64,000 nt of DNA from Staphylococcus coagulans (GTDB lineage: Bacteria; Bacillota; Bacilli; Staphylococcales; Staphylococcaceae), in NCBI RefSeq assembly GCF_002901995.1, contig NZ_PPQN01000022.1, positions 1 through 64,000 on the forward strand, read 5' to 3'. This document shows, piece by piece, positions 31,183-39,434 of the stretch; the first letter of the stretch is position 1, and each line of letters opens with the position of its first letter. The notes under the pieces were generated by a model. The model had not been told where the DNA came from and did no database searches. It saw only the letters and a list, made by a program, of their open reading frames with translations. The translations under genes were made by a program, and so were the position numbers.

Positions 31183-32421
31183 ATGAATAAAGATCCAAAT
31201 CAAATTGAGAATAATGAAAGTTTTCAATTCACAAAAACACATAAGAGACTGTTGTTAGGCTCTGTATTTTTAATGGCTACTTCTGCAATTGGGCCTGCCT
31301 TTTTAACGCAAACTGCTGTATTTACACAACAATTTATGGCGAGTTTCGCTTTTGCAATATTGCTCTCTATCATTATAGATATTGGTGCACAAATTAATAT
31401 TTGGCGTATCCTTGTTGTGACTGGTTATCGTGGCCAAGAAATTGCGAATGAAGTTATTAAAGGATTAGGAACTTTCATCTCAATATTAATTGCTATAGGG
31501 GGATTAGCATTTAATATTGGAAACATTGCTGGTGCTGGATTAGGACTTAATGCTATTTTTGGACTCGATGTTAGAGTAGGCTCAGCGGTTACAGCTGCCA
31601 TCGCGATATTAGTGTTTATCTCAAAAAATGGTCAAAAGATTATGGACGTTGTGACAATGATATTAGGTGTCGTGATGATTGCGACTGTTGCATATGTCAT
31701 GGTGCAGTCTCATCCGCCTTATCTTGATGCAGCAAAACATATGATTTTACCTGAAAATCCTTCGTCACTCGTATTACCTATCATTACATTGGTCGGGGGT
31801 ACCGTTGGGGGATATATTACATTTGCTGGTGCGCATCGAATATTAGATGCAGGTATTAAAGGAGAAAATTATTTACCTTTTGTGAACCGTTCGGCAATAA
31901 CAGGTATCCTCACAACAGGTGTGATGAGAGCGCTCTTGTTTTTAGCTGTTTTAGGTGTCGTGGTTACTGGTGTGACATTGAATCCAGATAATCCACCAGC
32001 TTCAGTTTTCGAACATGCAGTAGGACCGATTGGAAAAAATATTTTCGGTGTCGTTCTCTTTGCTGCTGCGATGTCATCTGTTATTGGATCTGCATATACA
32101 AGTACAACTTTCATAAAAACATTACATCATAAAATTAAAACTTATGATAACTATGTTGTTGTAGCCTTCATAGTTATTTCTACTTTGATATTCTTATTTA
32201 TTGGTAAACCTGTAAAATTACTGATTATTGCAGGTGCACTTAATGGATTAATTCTTCCAATTGTATTGGGAACAATTTTGATTGCTTCAAAAAATAAACG
32301 AATCGTAGGTGACTATAAACACCCAACTTGGATGCTTATATTTGGGATTGTAGCAGTTGTCGTTACCATTTTTACAGGATTTTTCTCTTTACAAGGTTTA
32401 GCAGCTTTATGGAATCAATAA
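31183..32421 (+). CDS. NRAMP-like transporter (YcsG family)
   Basis: Integral membrane protein of 412 aa with about 11 hydrophobic segments beginning near residue 25, in the NRAMP/YcsG superfamily. In metal-transporting NRAMPs the first helix carries DPGN and helix 6 carries a Met-Pro-His type motif. Here the matching places read AIGPAFLTQTAVFTQQ and FAGAHRIL, so the metal ligands are not conserved. It starts three bases after pxpA, and the same neighbour (ycsG next to ycsF) exists in Bacillus. A carrier for 5-oxoproline or a related organic solute is therefore likelier than a metal pump (inference). Confidence 0.85.
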   Translation: MNKDPNQIENNESFQFTKTHKRLLLGSVFLMATSAIGPAFLTQTAVFTQQFMASFAFAILLSIIIDIGAQINIWRILVVTGYRGQEIANEVIKGLGTFISILIAIGGLAFNIGNIAGAGLGLNAIFGLDVRVGSAVTAAIAILVFISKNGQKIMDVVTMILGVVMIATVAYVMVQSHPPYLDAAKHMILPENPSSLVLPIITLVGGTVGGYITFAGAHRILDAGIKGENYLPFVNRSAITGILTTGVMRALLFLAVLGVVVTGVTLNPDNPPASVFEHAVGPIGKNIFGVVLFAAAMSSVIGSAYTSTTFIKTLHHKIKTYDNYVVVAFIVISTLIFLFIGKPVKLLIIAGALNGLILPIVLGTILIASKNKRIVGDYKHPTWMLIFGIVAVVVTIFTGFFSLQGLAALWNQ

Positions 32422-32506
32422 GATTGGATTTAAAATCTGAGGTTATAAGAAAATGTTTCAAAATTAGGATGCGATGATTTTAATACAATCTTTGCAAACA
32501 AGTGTT

Positions 32507-32537
32507 AACAGGATGACAAATGTCACCCTGTTTTTTT
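32507..32537 (+). terminator. Terminator of the pxp operon
   Basis: AACAGG-A-TGACA and TGTCA-C-CCTGTT form a near-perfect 11-bp stem with an AA loop, followed by seven T. It ends the operon 85 bases after the transporter gene. Confidence 0.85.
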
Positions 32538-32552
32538 ATATATTTATGTTCA

Positions 32553-32612
32553 AACAGTCCTACTCATCTTTGCCGGGGCGGGACGACGAAATCTTTTCGA
32601 TTTCTGTCCCGC
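32553..32612 (+). repeat. 60-bp hairpin repeat, copy 1
   Basis: This segment recurs at 32680-32739 with a single mismatch (ATCTTTGCC here, ATCCTTGCC there). It holds a hairpin: GGGAC...GAAATC, a short T-rich loop, then GATTTC...GTCCC. It is GC-rich compared with its surroundings. Between the two copies, GATGAGTGG (about 32649) is close to an inverted copy of CCTACTCATC from the repeat. Confidence 0.9.
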
Positions 32613-32679
32613 GTGATAAGTTTTCAGTCATCCATAAAAGCGCAGTAGATGAGTGGACGCTTCTTCGCTTTCAAGCTCG

Positions 32680-32739
32680 AACAGTCCTACTCATCCTTGC
32701 CGGGGCGGGACGACGAAATCTTTTCGATTTCTGTCCCGC
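32680..32739 (+). repeat. 60-bp hairpin repeat, copy 2
   Basis: Second copy, 127 bases after the first and in the same orientation, with 59 of 60 bases identical. It is followed by CTCCCATTTTTT, so in transcripts this copy ends in a terminator-like T-run. The remainder up to mtnN (32740-33007) is AT-rich, with no gene and no strong promoter that I can defend. Confidence 0.9.
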
Positions 32740-33007
32740 TCCCATTTTTTATTATGAAGTTGTAGGTCTAAGTGTGATAAAATAGCAAAGGTAAGGTATC
32801 GGATGTGTGAGGATAGTTAGGGTGTTGTATTTTATAGATGTGTATTTCTTGTTTTGAATTAATGGCACTTTACTAGATACAATGATGAGAATTGTGTAAA
32901 CTATTCGACATCCTAAATTTATAAGCAACTTAAACTTTTATAATTAAAATTATACCTTTTATCGATTAAATAGTAATAATTCAACATGTGTAACAGGAGG
33001 AAATATT

Positions 33008-33694
33008 ATGATTGGTATTATTGGTGCTATGGAAGAAGAAATAGAAATTTTAAAATCTCAGATGGTGGAATTAGAAGAGATCAAAATCGCACACACGGTT
33101 TTCTATAAAGGCTTATTAAATGGCAAAGAAATTATTTTAACACAAAGCGGAATTGGTAAAGTCAATGTCGCTATCTCAACAGCATTATTAATCAACGAAT
33201 TTAAACCAGCGTATATTATAAATACTGGATCTGCAGGTGCACTTCAGCCTGGCTTGTCATTAGGGGATGTCGTCATTAGTTCGGAAGTGGCATATCACGA
33301 TGCTGATGCACGCGCTTTCGGATATGAAATAGGGCAAATACCTGGTATGCCTGCAACGTACAAAGCGGACCAAGAATTATTTAAAAAAGTAGATAAAGTA
33401 TTAAAATCTTTAAGTCAAAATGGTAAAGAAGGCCTCATTGTATCTGGAGATAGCTTTATTGGTACTAGCGCGCAACGTCAAACAATTTTAGCTTCATTCC
33501 CACATGCTTTAGCAGCTGAAATGGAGGCTGCAGCCATCGCTCAAACGTGTTTCCAATTTAATACGCCATTTATCATCACACGCGCAATATCTGATTTAGC
33601 GGATGAAGAAGCTGGGATGACTTTTGAAGCATTTTTAAAAGTAGCCTCACAGTCTTCAAGCAAAATGGTCAGTGAATTAGTCAAAGAATTATAA
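33008..33694 (+). CDS. mtnN: 5'-methylthioadenosine/S-adenosylhomocysteine nucleosidase
   Basis: MTAN/Pfs enzyme of 228 aa that cleaves methylthioadenosine and S-adenosylhomocysteine, recycling methyl-transfer by-products. It begins [15 protein letters not shown]. Seen are [19 protein letters not shown], the catalytic glutamate in [13 protein letters not shown] and the aspartate in [15 protein letters not shown] lies seven bases before the ATG. It is probably a single gene: the next coding region has its own TTATAAT box at about 33722. Confidence 0.95.
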   Translation: MIGIIGAMEEEIEILKSQMVELEEIKIAHTVFYKGLLNGKEIILTQSGIGKVNVAISTALLINEFKPAYIINTGSAGALQPGLSLGDVVISSEVAYHDADARAFGYEIGQIPGMPATYKADQELFKKVDKVLKSLSQNGKEGLIVSGDSFIGTSAQRQTILASFPHALAAEMEAAAIAQTCFQFNTPFIITRAISDLADEEAGMTFEAFLKVASQSSSKMVSELVKEL

Positions 33695-33763
33695 ACAAAG
33701 CGCTTTTAAGAAGATATTGTGTTATAATACTACGAATGAAGTATTTTAAAATGGAGGATTATA

Positions 33764-34291
33764 ATGGGTATTATCAAGCGATTATTTTTGCCTAACCAAT
33801 ATGTCAAATCAATTCATGAAATCGACTTTGACCAATTACACGCATTAAACATTAAAGGTGTCATTACAGATTTAGACAATACATTAGTAGGTTGGGATGA
33901 AGCAGATCCCACACCTAAAGTTCAGGAATGGTTTAAAGGCCTTGAAGATAGAAACATGAAAGTAACGATTGTTTCTAATAATAATGAAAAAAGAGTGAAA
34001 TCTTTTTGCCAAAACTTAAATGTAGATTATATTTTTAAAGCTAAAAAGCCACGTGGAAAATCTCTAAGACGTGCAACACATCAAATGGGGTTAGAGAAAG
34101 ATACGGTCGTAGTCATTGGAGATCAAATGTTAACAGATGTATTTGGTGGAAATCGCAGTGGTTTATATACAATTATGGTTGTCCCAGTTAAAAATTCAGA
34201 TGGATTTATCACTAAGTTTAACCGGCTATTAGAGAGACGCTTATTAAATCATTTTAAGCGAAAAGGTTATATTAAATGGGAGGAATCTTAA
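33764..34291 (+). CDS. yqeG: YqeG family HAD phosphatase
   Basis: HAD-superfamily phosphatase of 175 aa (subfamily IIIA, YqeG). Motif I is ITDLDNTLVGWD, motif II is VSNNNEKR, and motif III/IV is VIGDQMLTDVFGGNRSG. The substrate is not established. In Bacillus and staphylococci it heads the yqeG-yqeH-aroE-yhbY-nadD-yqeK-rsfS operon. Its stop codon abuts the TTG start of yqeH, which supports tight co-expression with that ribosome-assembly GTPase. Confidence 0.92.
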   Translation: MGIIKRLFLPNQYVKSIHEIDFDQLHALNIKGVITDLDNTLVGWDEADPTPKVQEWFKGLEDRNMKVTIVSNNNEKRVKSFCQNLNVDYIFKAKKPRGKSLRRATHQMGLEKDTVVVIGDQMLTDVFGGNRSGLYTIMVVPVKNSDGFITKFNRLLERRLLNHFKRKGYIKWEES

Positions 34292-35392
34292 TTGACTGAA
34301 ACTTTAAAGTGTATCGGTTGTGGTGCAGTCCTACAATCGACTGACCCTCAAAAACCTGGTTACGTCCCAAAAGCAAGCATGGGAAAAGAAGACGTCATTT
34401 GTCGACGTTGTTTCCGCTTAAAGAACTACAATGAGGTTCAAGATGTCGGTATGGACAGTGATGATTTTCTTGAATTATTGAATAGCCTATCGAACAAACC
34501 TGGGATTGTAGTTAATTTGGTAGATGTGTTTGATTTTGAAGGTTCGTTTATTAATGCAATTAAAAGAATTGTAGGAAATAAAAAAATTATTTTAGCAGCG
34601 AATAAAGTTGATTTATTACCAAAACAAATTAATAAGCGTCGTGTAACGGAGTGGTTACGAAAATCTGCTAAAAATTATGGCTTATATCCTGAAGATGTAT
34701 GTCTCATTTCTGCACATAAAGGGTTCGGTATTGATGAACTTCTCCAAACGATTGAAAAGCATCGTGACGGGCAAGATGTGTATATTGTTGGCACAACAAA
34801 TGTCGGGAAATCGACATTGATTAATCGCTTAATAGAACAAAGCGTAGGAGAAAAAGATGTTGTCACAACATCTAAAGTACCAGGTACAACACTTGATATG
34901 ATAGATATCCCAATTGATGATCAAAGTGACATGTATGATACACCAGGTATTATACAGGCACATCAAATGACACATTTTGTAACAACAAAAGAGCTCAATA
35001 TCATTATGCCTAAAAAAGAAATTAAACAGCGCGTTTATCAACTCAATGAATTACAAAGCTTGTTTATTGGAGGGTTGGCTCGTGTCGATTATTTAAAAGG
35101 AGGAAAACGACCTCTAGTTTGTTATTTTTCTAATGAGCTTCACATCCACAGAACTAAGCTAGAAAAAGCTGATCAATTATGGAAAACTCAACTTGGTTCA
35201 CTATTAACACCACCGTCCCAACCTCAAGACTTTAATTTTGAACAACTCAATACGATTCATTTGAATACAGGAAATGAGAAAAAAGACATCATGATTTCTG
35301 GTTTAGGCTTCGTTACCGTTGACGCTGGTGCAGAGTTAGATGTGACGGTTCCTAAAAATGTTGAAGTAACATTAAGACCTTCCATTATGTAA
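34292..35392 (+). CDS. yqeH: Ribosome biogenesis GTPase YqeH
   Basis: Circularly permuted GTPase of 366 aa needed for 30S subunit assembly. An N-terminal treble-clef zinc finger (CIGCGAVLQ ... CRRCFRL) is followed by the GTPase motifs in permuted order: G4 NKVDLLP first, then G1 GTTNVGKSTLIN and G3 DTPGI. A C-terminal RNA-binding domain follows. The start is a TTG directly after the yqeG stop with GGAGG upstream. Start choice rests on that ribosome site and on the zinc finger beginning eight residues later. Confidence 0.94.
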   Translation: MTETLKCIGCGAVLQSTDPQKPGYVPKASMGKEDVICRRCFRLKNYNEVQDVGMDSDDFLELLNSLSNKPGIVVNLVDVFDFEGSFINAIKRIVGNKKIILAANKVDLLPKQINKRRVTEWLRKSAKNYGLYPEDVCLISAHKGFGIDELLQTIEKHRDGQDVYIVGTTNVGKSTLINRLIEQSVGEKDVVTTSKVPGTTLDMIDIPIDDQSDMYDTPGIIQAHQMTHFVTTKELNIIMPKKEIKQRVYQLNELQSLFIGGLARVDYLKGGKRPLVCYFSNELHIHRTKLEKADQLWKTQLGSLLTPPSQPQDFNFEQLNTIHLNTGNEKKDIMISGLGFVTVDAGAELDVTVPKNVEVTLRPSIM

Positions 35393-35405
35393 GGAGTGAG
35401 CATGT

Positions 35406-36215
35406 ATGAAATTTGCAGTTATCGGGCATCCAATCGACCATTCTTTATCACCCATCATGCATCAGACAAATTTTAAAAGTTTAAATTTAAACGATCAATA
35501 TGAAGCGCTTAATATTCCAGAACAGGATTTTCACCATATTAAAGATATCATTTCCGAAAGAGATTTAGATGGTTTTAATGTCACTATTCCTCATAAAGAG
35601 CGTATCATCCCTTTTTTAGATTCACTTACTGAAGAGGCGCAAGCAATTGGTGCAGTGAACACTGTTCAAATTATCAATAATCAGTGGATTGGGCACAATA
35701 CTGATGGCCTCGGCTTTGTTAAAGGATTGCAATCAAAATATGGAGATTTAAGTGACGCACAAATCCTTATCTTAGGTGCAGGTGGGGCGAGTAAGGGAAT
35801 CGCGTATGCATTAAAAAAAGTATGCAAACTTCCAATTACGGTTGCCAATAGGACAATGGCACGCTTTGACAGTTGGAAATTTGATGTGCTTAAGTATACT
35901 TTGAATGAGGTTCATCCGCTATTGGAGACATTTGATATTATTATTAATACAACCCCAGTAGGCATGCATCAATCTACTGATAGTATCATTACTTTTCAAA
36001 AATTAAAGCCTAGCGTACTTGTATGTGACATCATTTATAACCCTTTACAAACTTCATTTTTAAAGCAAGCTGCTCAAAAAGGGTATAGGATATACAATGG
36101 TTTGGATATGTTTGTTTTTCAAGGCGCAGAAAGTTTTAAGATTTGGACGGGTCTAGAAAGTAACATTTCAGAAATGAGACAAGCTGTACTAAAGAAATTA
36201 AATGAAACGAATTAA
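35406..36215 (+). CDS. aroE: Shikimate dehydrogenase
   Basis: NADPH-dependent reduction of 3-dehydroshikimate in aromatic amino acid synthesis (269 aa). The N-terminal shikimate site shows SLSPIMHQ, the catalytic lysine lies in FNVTIPHKE, and the aspartate in [12 protein letters not shown]. The Rossmann loop is [10 protein letters not shown] with the NADP-binding VANRTMAR. It is 13 bases after yqeH with AAGGAG. The order yqeH-aroE-yhbY is conserved in Bacillales. Confidence 0.95.
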   Translation: MKFAVIGHPIDHSLSPIMHQTNFKSLNLNDQYEALNIPEQDFHHIKDIISERDLDGFNVTIPHKERIIPFLDSLTEEAQAIGAVNTVQIINNQWIGHNTDGLGFVKGLQSKYGDLSDAQILILGAGGASKGIAYALKKVCKLPITVANRTMARFDSWKFDVLKYTLNEVHPLLETFDIIINTTPVGMHQSTDSIITFQKLKPSVLVCDIIYNPLQTSFLKQAAQKGYRIYNGLDMFVFQGAESFKIWTGLESNISEMRQAVLKKLNETN

Positions 36216-36228
36216 TAAGGAGGCTATT

Positions 36229-36522
36229 ATGGCGTTAACAGGAAAACAAAAGAGATATTTAAGGAGTCAAGCACATCATGTTGACCCTACATTTCAAATT
36301 GGAAAATCAGGTATAAATGAAAATATGATTGTTCAAATTAAAGATATTCTTGAAAAACGAGAATTAATTAAAATTCATATTTTACAAAATAATTTAGAAG
36401 ATAAGGCCACACTTGCAGAAACAATAGCAAATGAAACTCAAAGTGAATTGGTTCAACTGATTGGATCTATGATTGTTCTTTATAAGGAATCTAAAGAAAA
36501 TAAAACGATTGAACTCCCTTAA
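36229..36522 (+). CDS. yhbY: RNA-binding protein YhbY (CRM domain)
   Basis: CRM-domain protein of 97 aa that binds pre-50S ribosomal particles. MALTGKQKRYLRSQAHH and the GKSG loop (FQIGKSGINENM), then ELIKIHIL, mark the KH-like CRM fold. The frame runs from 36202, but the ATG at 36229 follows AAGGAGG and gives the family N-terminus. The stop lies one base before the nadD start. Confidence 0.92.
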   Translation: MALTGKQKRYLRSQAHHVDPTFQIGKSGINENMIVQIKDILEKRELIKIHILQNNLEDKATLAETIANETQSELVQLIGSMIVLYKESKENKTIELP

Positions 36523-36523
36523 T

Positions 36524-37105
36524 ATGAAAAAAATCGTTATTTATGGGGGACAGTTTAATCCAATTCACAGTGGTCACGAGATGGTTGCGAGCGAGGTGAA
36601 TGACCAGATTAGACCAGATGCGTTTTATTTTATACCGAGTTACATGTCGCCTTTAAAGACACCAACCGGTTTAATCGATGTCAAACATCGTTTAAAAATG
36701 GTCGAACTTGTCATTCAAAATCTGGGATTTGGCACACTTCGTTTAGACGAAATACATCGTAAAGGAAAAAGTTACACTTACGATACATTAGTCGCAATTA
36801 AAAATGAAGCGCCAGACGCGCAACTCTATTTTGTAATTGGCACTGACCAATATGAACAATTAGACAAGTGGTATAAAATTGGGGAATTAAAGAAAATCGT
36901 TACTTTTATTGTTGTTAATAGAGGCTATCCAATCCAATCACAATCAGAATCTATCCAACCGATTGATATTCCTAATATCGAAATCAGCTCAACTGAAATT
37001 CGTGAACGTTGTAAGCAAGACAAAACGATTCATATGTGGGTACCGTTAAATGTCGAACAGTATATTTTTAAGGAGGGGTTATATGGATCAAGCGTTTGCA
37101 ATTGA
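36524..37105 (+). CDS. nadD: Nicotinate-nucleotide adenylyltransferase
   Basis: Makes deamido-NAD from nicotinate mononucleotide and ATP (193 aa). The nucleotidyltransferase signature GGQFNPIHSGHEM is at the N-terminus and the second site, IEISSTEIRERC, near the C-terminus. The frame is open from 36473, but ATG 36524 directly after the yhbY stop gives the conserved start. No good ribosome site is seen, so translation is probably coupled to yhbY. It overlaps yqeK by 23 bases. Confidence 0.94.
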   Translation: MKKIVIYGGQFNPIHSGHEMVASEVNDQIRPDAFYFIPSYMSPLKTPTGLIDVKHRLKMVELVIQNLGFGTLRLDEIHRKGKSYTYDTLVAIKNEAPDAQLYFVIGTDQYEQLDKWYKIGELKKIVTFIVVNRGYPIQSQSESIQPIDIPNIEISSTEIRERCKQDKTIHMWVPLNVEQYIFKEGLYGSSVCN

Positions 37106-37655
37106 ATTGGTTAAGCAAAAGTTACCTAAAAAAAGATTTGAACATTCAATGCGTGTTGCAGAAACAGCTGTTAAATTAGCAGATATTTATGAAGGGGATA
37201 AAGAAAAAGCGGAATTAGCAGGTATTTTACATGATTTTTGTAAATATGACGACCTCAGTTTTTTATATCAACAAGTGACGCGCTATCAGTTAGATCACGA
37301 GCTTTTAGGTTATGGTTCTGAGATTTTACACGGTCCTGTTTGTGCGGCATTGATGAAACATCAATATGGTGTAAACGATAAAGAAATTTTATTAGCAATC
37401 TATAATCATACAACAGGGCGTAAACAAATGACGAAAACTGAAAAACTAGTGTTTATCGCTGACTATATCGAACCTGGACGTAAAACACCTGGTGTAGATG
37501 AAATACGCGATATGGCCTATAATGGTGTAGGCTTAGATAAAACAATATATGAAATATCCAAACGTACAGTATTGTATCTTGTGAACAAAGATGTTAACGT
37601 TTTTCAATCAACTATTGATTGTCTTAATTATTACAATTTAAACGACTCTAATTAA
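37083..37655 (+). CDS. yqeK: HD-domain hydrolase YqeK
   Basis: HD-domain metal hydrolase of 190 aa. YqeK-family proteins are symmetrical Ap4A hydrolases in Firmicutes. The metal-site residues are in KRFEHSMRV, ILHDFCKYDD and the later HGPVCAALMK, with NHTTGRKQM and DYIEPGR typical of the family. ATG 37083 is supported by AAGGAGG just inside the end of nadD; the longer frame from 37050 lacks a ribosome site. The Ap4A role is from family knowledge. Confidence 0.9.
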   Translation: MDQAFAIELVKQKLPKKRFEHSMRVAETAVKLADIYEGDKEKAELAGILHDFCKYDDLSFLYQQVTRYQLDHELLGYGSEILHGPVCAALMKHQYGVNDKEILLAIYNHTTGRKQMTKTEKLVFIADYIEPGRKTPGVDEIRDMAYNGVGLDKTIYEISKRTVLYLVNKDVNVFQSTIDCLNYYNLNDSN

Positions 37656-37666
37656 AGGATGATTCA

Positions 37667-38023
37667 ATGAACGTAAAAGACTTACTCATGTTAGCTGTTA
37701 AAGCTGCAGACGATAAAAAAGGCGAAGATATTATCTCACTTAATATGCATGGCATTTCTGATATTGTAGATTACTTTGTTGTTTGTCATGGAAACAATGA
37801 AAGACAAGTTCAAGCTATCGCAAGAGCTGTTAAAGAACAAGCGGAAGAACAAGGCGTTACAGTGAAACGTATAGAAGGTTTCAATGAAGGCCGATGGATT
37901 TTAATTGATTTAGCAGATGTTGTTGTTCATGTTTTCCATAAAGATGAGCGCAGTTATTACAATTTAGAAAAACTTTATCAAGATGTAGAAATGATGGGAT
38001 ATAAAGAGGTTATGAGTTCATAA
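37667..38023 (+). CDS. rsfS: Ribosomal silencing factor RsfS
   Basis: RsfS/Iojap protein of 118 aa that binds uL14 on the 50S subunit and blocks subunit joining under starvation. Family core: DYFVVCHGNNERQVQAIARAV, then GRWILIDLADVVVHVFHKDERSYYNLEKLY. AAAGGATG precedes the ATG, and the last base overlaps the next start (ATAATG). It is fully conserved in length and in its operon position after yqeK. Confidence 0.95.
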   Translation: MNVKDLLMLAVKAADDKKGEDIISLNMHGISDIVDYFVVCHGNNERQVQAIARAVKEQAEEQGVTVKRIEGFNEGRWILIDLADVVVHVFHKDERSYYNLEKLYQDVEMMGYKEVMSS

Positions 38024-38745
38024 TGCAATATGAGAATTTAAGTGTATTTTATGATCGATTAACTGAGGATCAGCCTTATGATAAATGGCTTGCCATTATA
38101 AAGGATACGCTTCATGCCGCTCAAGCTCATTCCATCTTAGATATTGGTTGCGGGACTGGTAATTTAACACAGTTTTTACCACAACTAGCGACCGAGGTAG
38201 TAGGAATGGATTTAAGTCCTGAGATGATAGCACGTGCACAGCAAAAATCTGAGCATGTAAACTGGATACAAGGAGATATGACAGCATTTAACTTAAATCG
38301 CCAATTTGATTTAGTGACGATTCTTTGTGACAGTTTAAATTACGTTGTAGAAGAAGCGGATGTAATGGCAACTTTTAATCATGTCTTCCATCATCTCAAC
38401 CAACAAGGAAGTTTTATCTTTGATGTGCACAGTATTTATAAAATGGATACACAGTTCAACCAACAAGTTTATTTAGATGATCGTGAAGACTTAACGCTCG
38501 TATGGCAAACCGAAACTGGCGAGTTACCTCATAGTGTTTGGCATGATTTAACATTTTTCATCCGAACAGAAGACGGTCAATATTTAAGAAGAGATGAATC
38601 ACAGTTTCAACGGACGTTAGAAAAAGCCCAGTATATAGAAATGCTTAAAGCAGTTGGTTTTAAAGATATTGAAACATTTTATGATTTCGATTATAGTAAT
38701 AAAAATAGTGAGAGTGATCGACTCTTTTTTATAGCAAAAAAATAG
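38023..38745 (+). CDS. Class I SAM-dependent methyltransferase (YqeM-like)
   Basis: Methyltransferase of 240 aa, placed after rsfS as yqeM is in Bacillus. Motif I ILDIGCGTGNLTQFL, the acidic strand VVGMDLSPEM and motif IV-like LVTILCDSLNYV are clear. The substrate is unknown. No cysteine cluster or membrane segment is present. It is translationally coupled to rsfS by a one-base overlap. A terminator-shaped hairpin follows 13 bases later and doubles as the comEA ribosome-site region. Confidence 0.85.
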   Translation: MQYENLSVFYDRLTEDQPYDKWLAIIKDTLHAAQAHSILDIGCGTGNLTQFLPQLATEVVGMDLSPEMIARAQQKSEHVNWIQGDMTAFNLNRQFDLVTILCDSLNYVVEEADVMATFNHVFHHLNQQGSFIFDVHSIYKMDTQFNQQVYLDDREDLTLVWQTETGELPHSVWHDLTFFIRTEDGQYLRRDESQFQRTLEKAQYIEMLKAVGFKDIETFYDFDYSNKNSESDRLFFIAKK

Positions 38746-38758
38746 AAGTAAAACCATC

Positions 38759-38795
38759 CCTCTTTGCGTGTAAATAAACGCAAGGAGGTTTTTTT
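38759..38795 (+). terminator. Terminator-shaped hairpin containing the comEA ribosome binding site
   Basis: CCTCTTTGCGT (38759-38769) pairs over 11 bp (one T-G wobble) with ACGCAAGGAGG (38778-38788), loop of eight bases, followed by seven T and then directly the comEA ATG. The Shine-Dalgarno AAGGAGG is the 3' arm of the stem. It should end the yqeG operon transcript and hide the comEA ribosome site in read-through RNA. Confidence 0.8.
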
Positions 38796-39434
38796 ATGCG
38801 ATCTACACAACATGTTTTTGATTTGCTTAAGCATTATAAGATTCACTTATGTCTATGTATTTCTTCATTAATCATTATTCTTTGTTCTATATTCTTTTTT
38901 ACGGGATTTGACAGCAAAGAATCAAAAGATGAGATATCTCTGCCACATCAAAGTGATTTGATAGAGTCAAGTGTTGGGAAAGATAAGCAATCCAAGCCAA
39001 ATGAACAGACGATGCCTTCAACCGTCATAGTCGATATAAAAGGTGCAATAAAGCATGCGGGAACATACGAAATGAAACCTAACGCGCGTATAAAGGATTT
39101 ATTGGATAAAGCTCAGCCACTTAAGAACGCAGATTTATCAACGGTTAATTTAGCCGAAAAGTTACGTGATCAAAAGATGATTTATATTCCAACTGTTAAC
39201 GATAAACAACAAGTTGGGGCACATGCTGAATCATTAGATAAAGAGCATGAGACTTCAGATTCAAATCAAGTCATTAATTTAAATACAGCAGAAGAAAAAG
39301 ACTTGACCCAAGTTCCTGGAATTGGACCTTCGAAAGCCCAAACAATCATTAAATATAGAGAAGAACACAATGGCTTTAATGCTGTTGACGAATTGAAAGA
39401 AATTAAAGGTATCGGTGATAAAACGTTTGAATAA
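38796..39434 (+). CDS. comEA: Competence DNA receptor ComEA, interrupted near its 3' end
   Basis: Membrane-anchored DNA-binding protein for DNA uptake. The unspliced frame is 212 aa. One membrane segment (about 16-38) is followed by a charged linker, a SLBB-like region (VIVDIKGAIKHAGTYEM onward, about 70-120) and the double helix-hairpin-helix (INLNTAEEKDLTQVPGIGPSKA and LKEIKGIGDKT). The frame stops at GDKTFE-TAA, while ComEA proteins run on for about 10-15 residues (FEKIKSS or similar). The stop lies at the 5' edge of a group I intron-like insert. Splicing of 39433-39964 would extend it to 226 aa (inference). Confidence 0.85.
   Translation: MRSTQHVFDLLKHYKIHLCLCISSLIIILCSIFFFTGFDSKESKDEISLPHQSDLIESSVGKDKQSKPNEQTMPSTVIVDIKGAIKHAGTYEMKPNARIKDLLDKAQPLKNADLSTVNLAEKLRDQKMIYIPTVNDKQQVGAHAESLDKEHETSDSNQVINLNTAEEKDLTQVPGIGPSKAQTIIKYREEHNGFNAVDELKEIKGIGDKTFE

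Noticed and set aside
32474-32785. Open frame of 103 codons between the pxp operon and mtnN
   Set aside because: It runs through both copies of the 60-bp repeat and a terminator, with no ribosome site. It is a by-product of the repeat.
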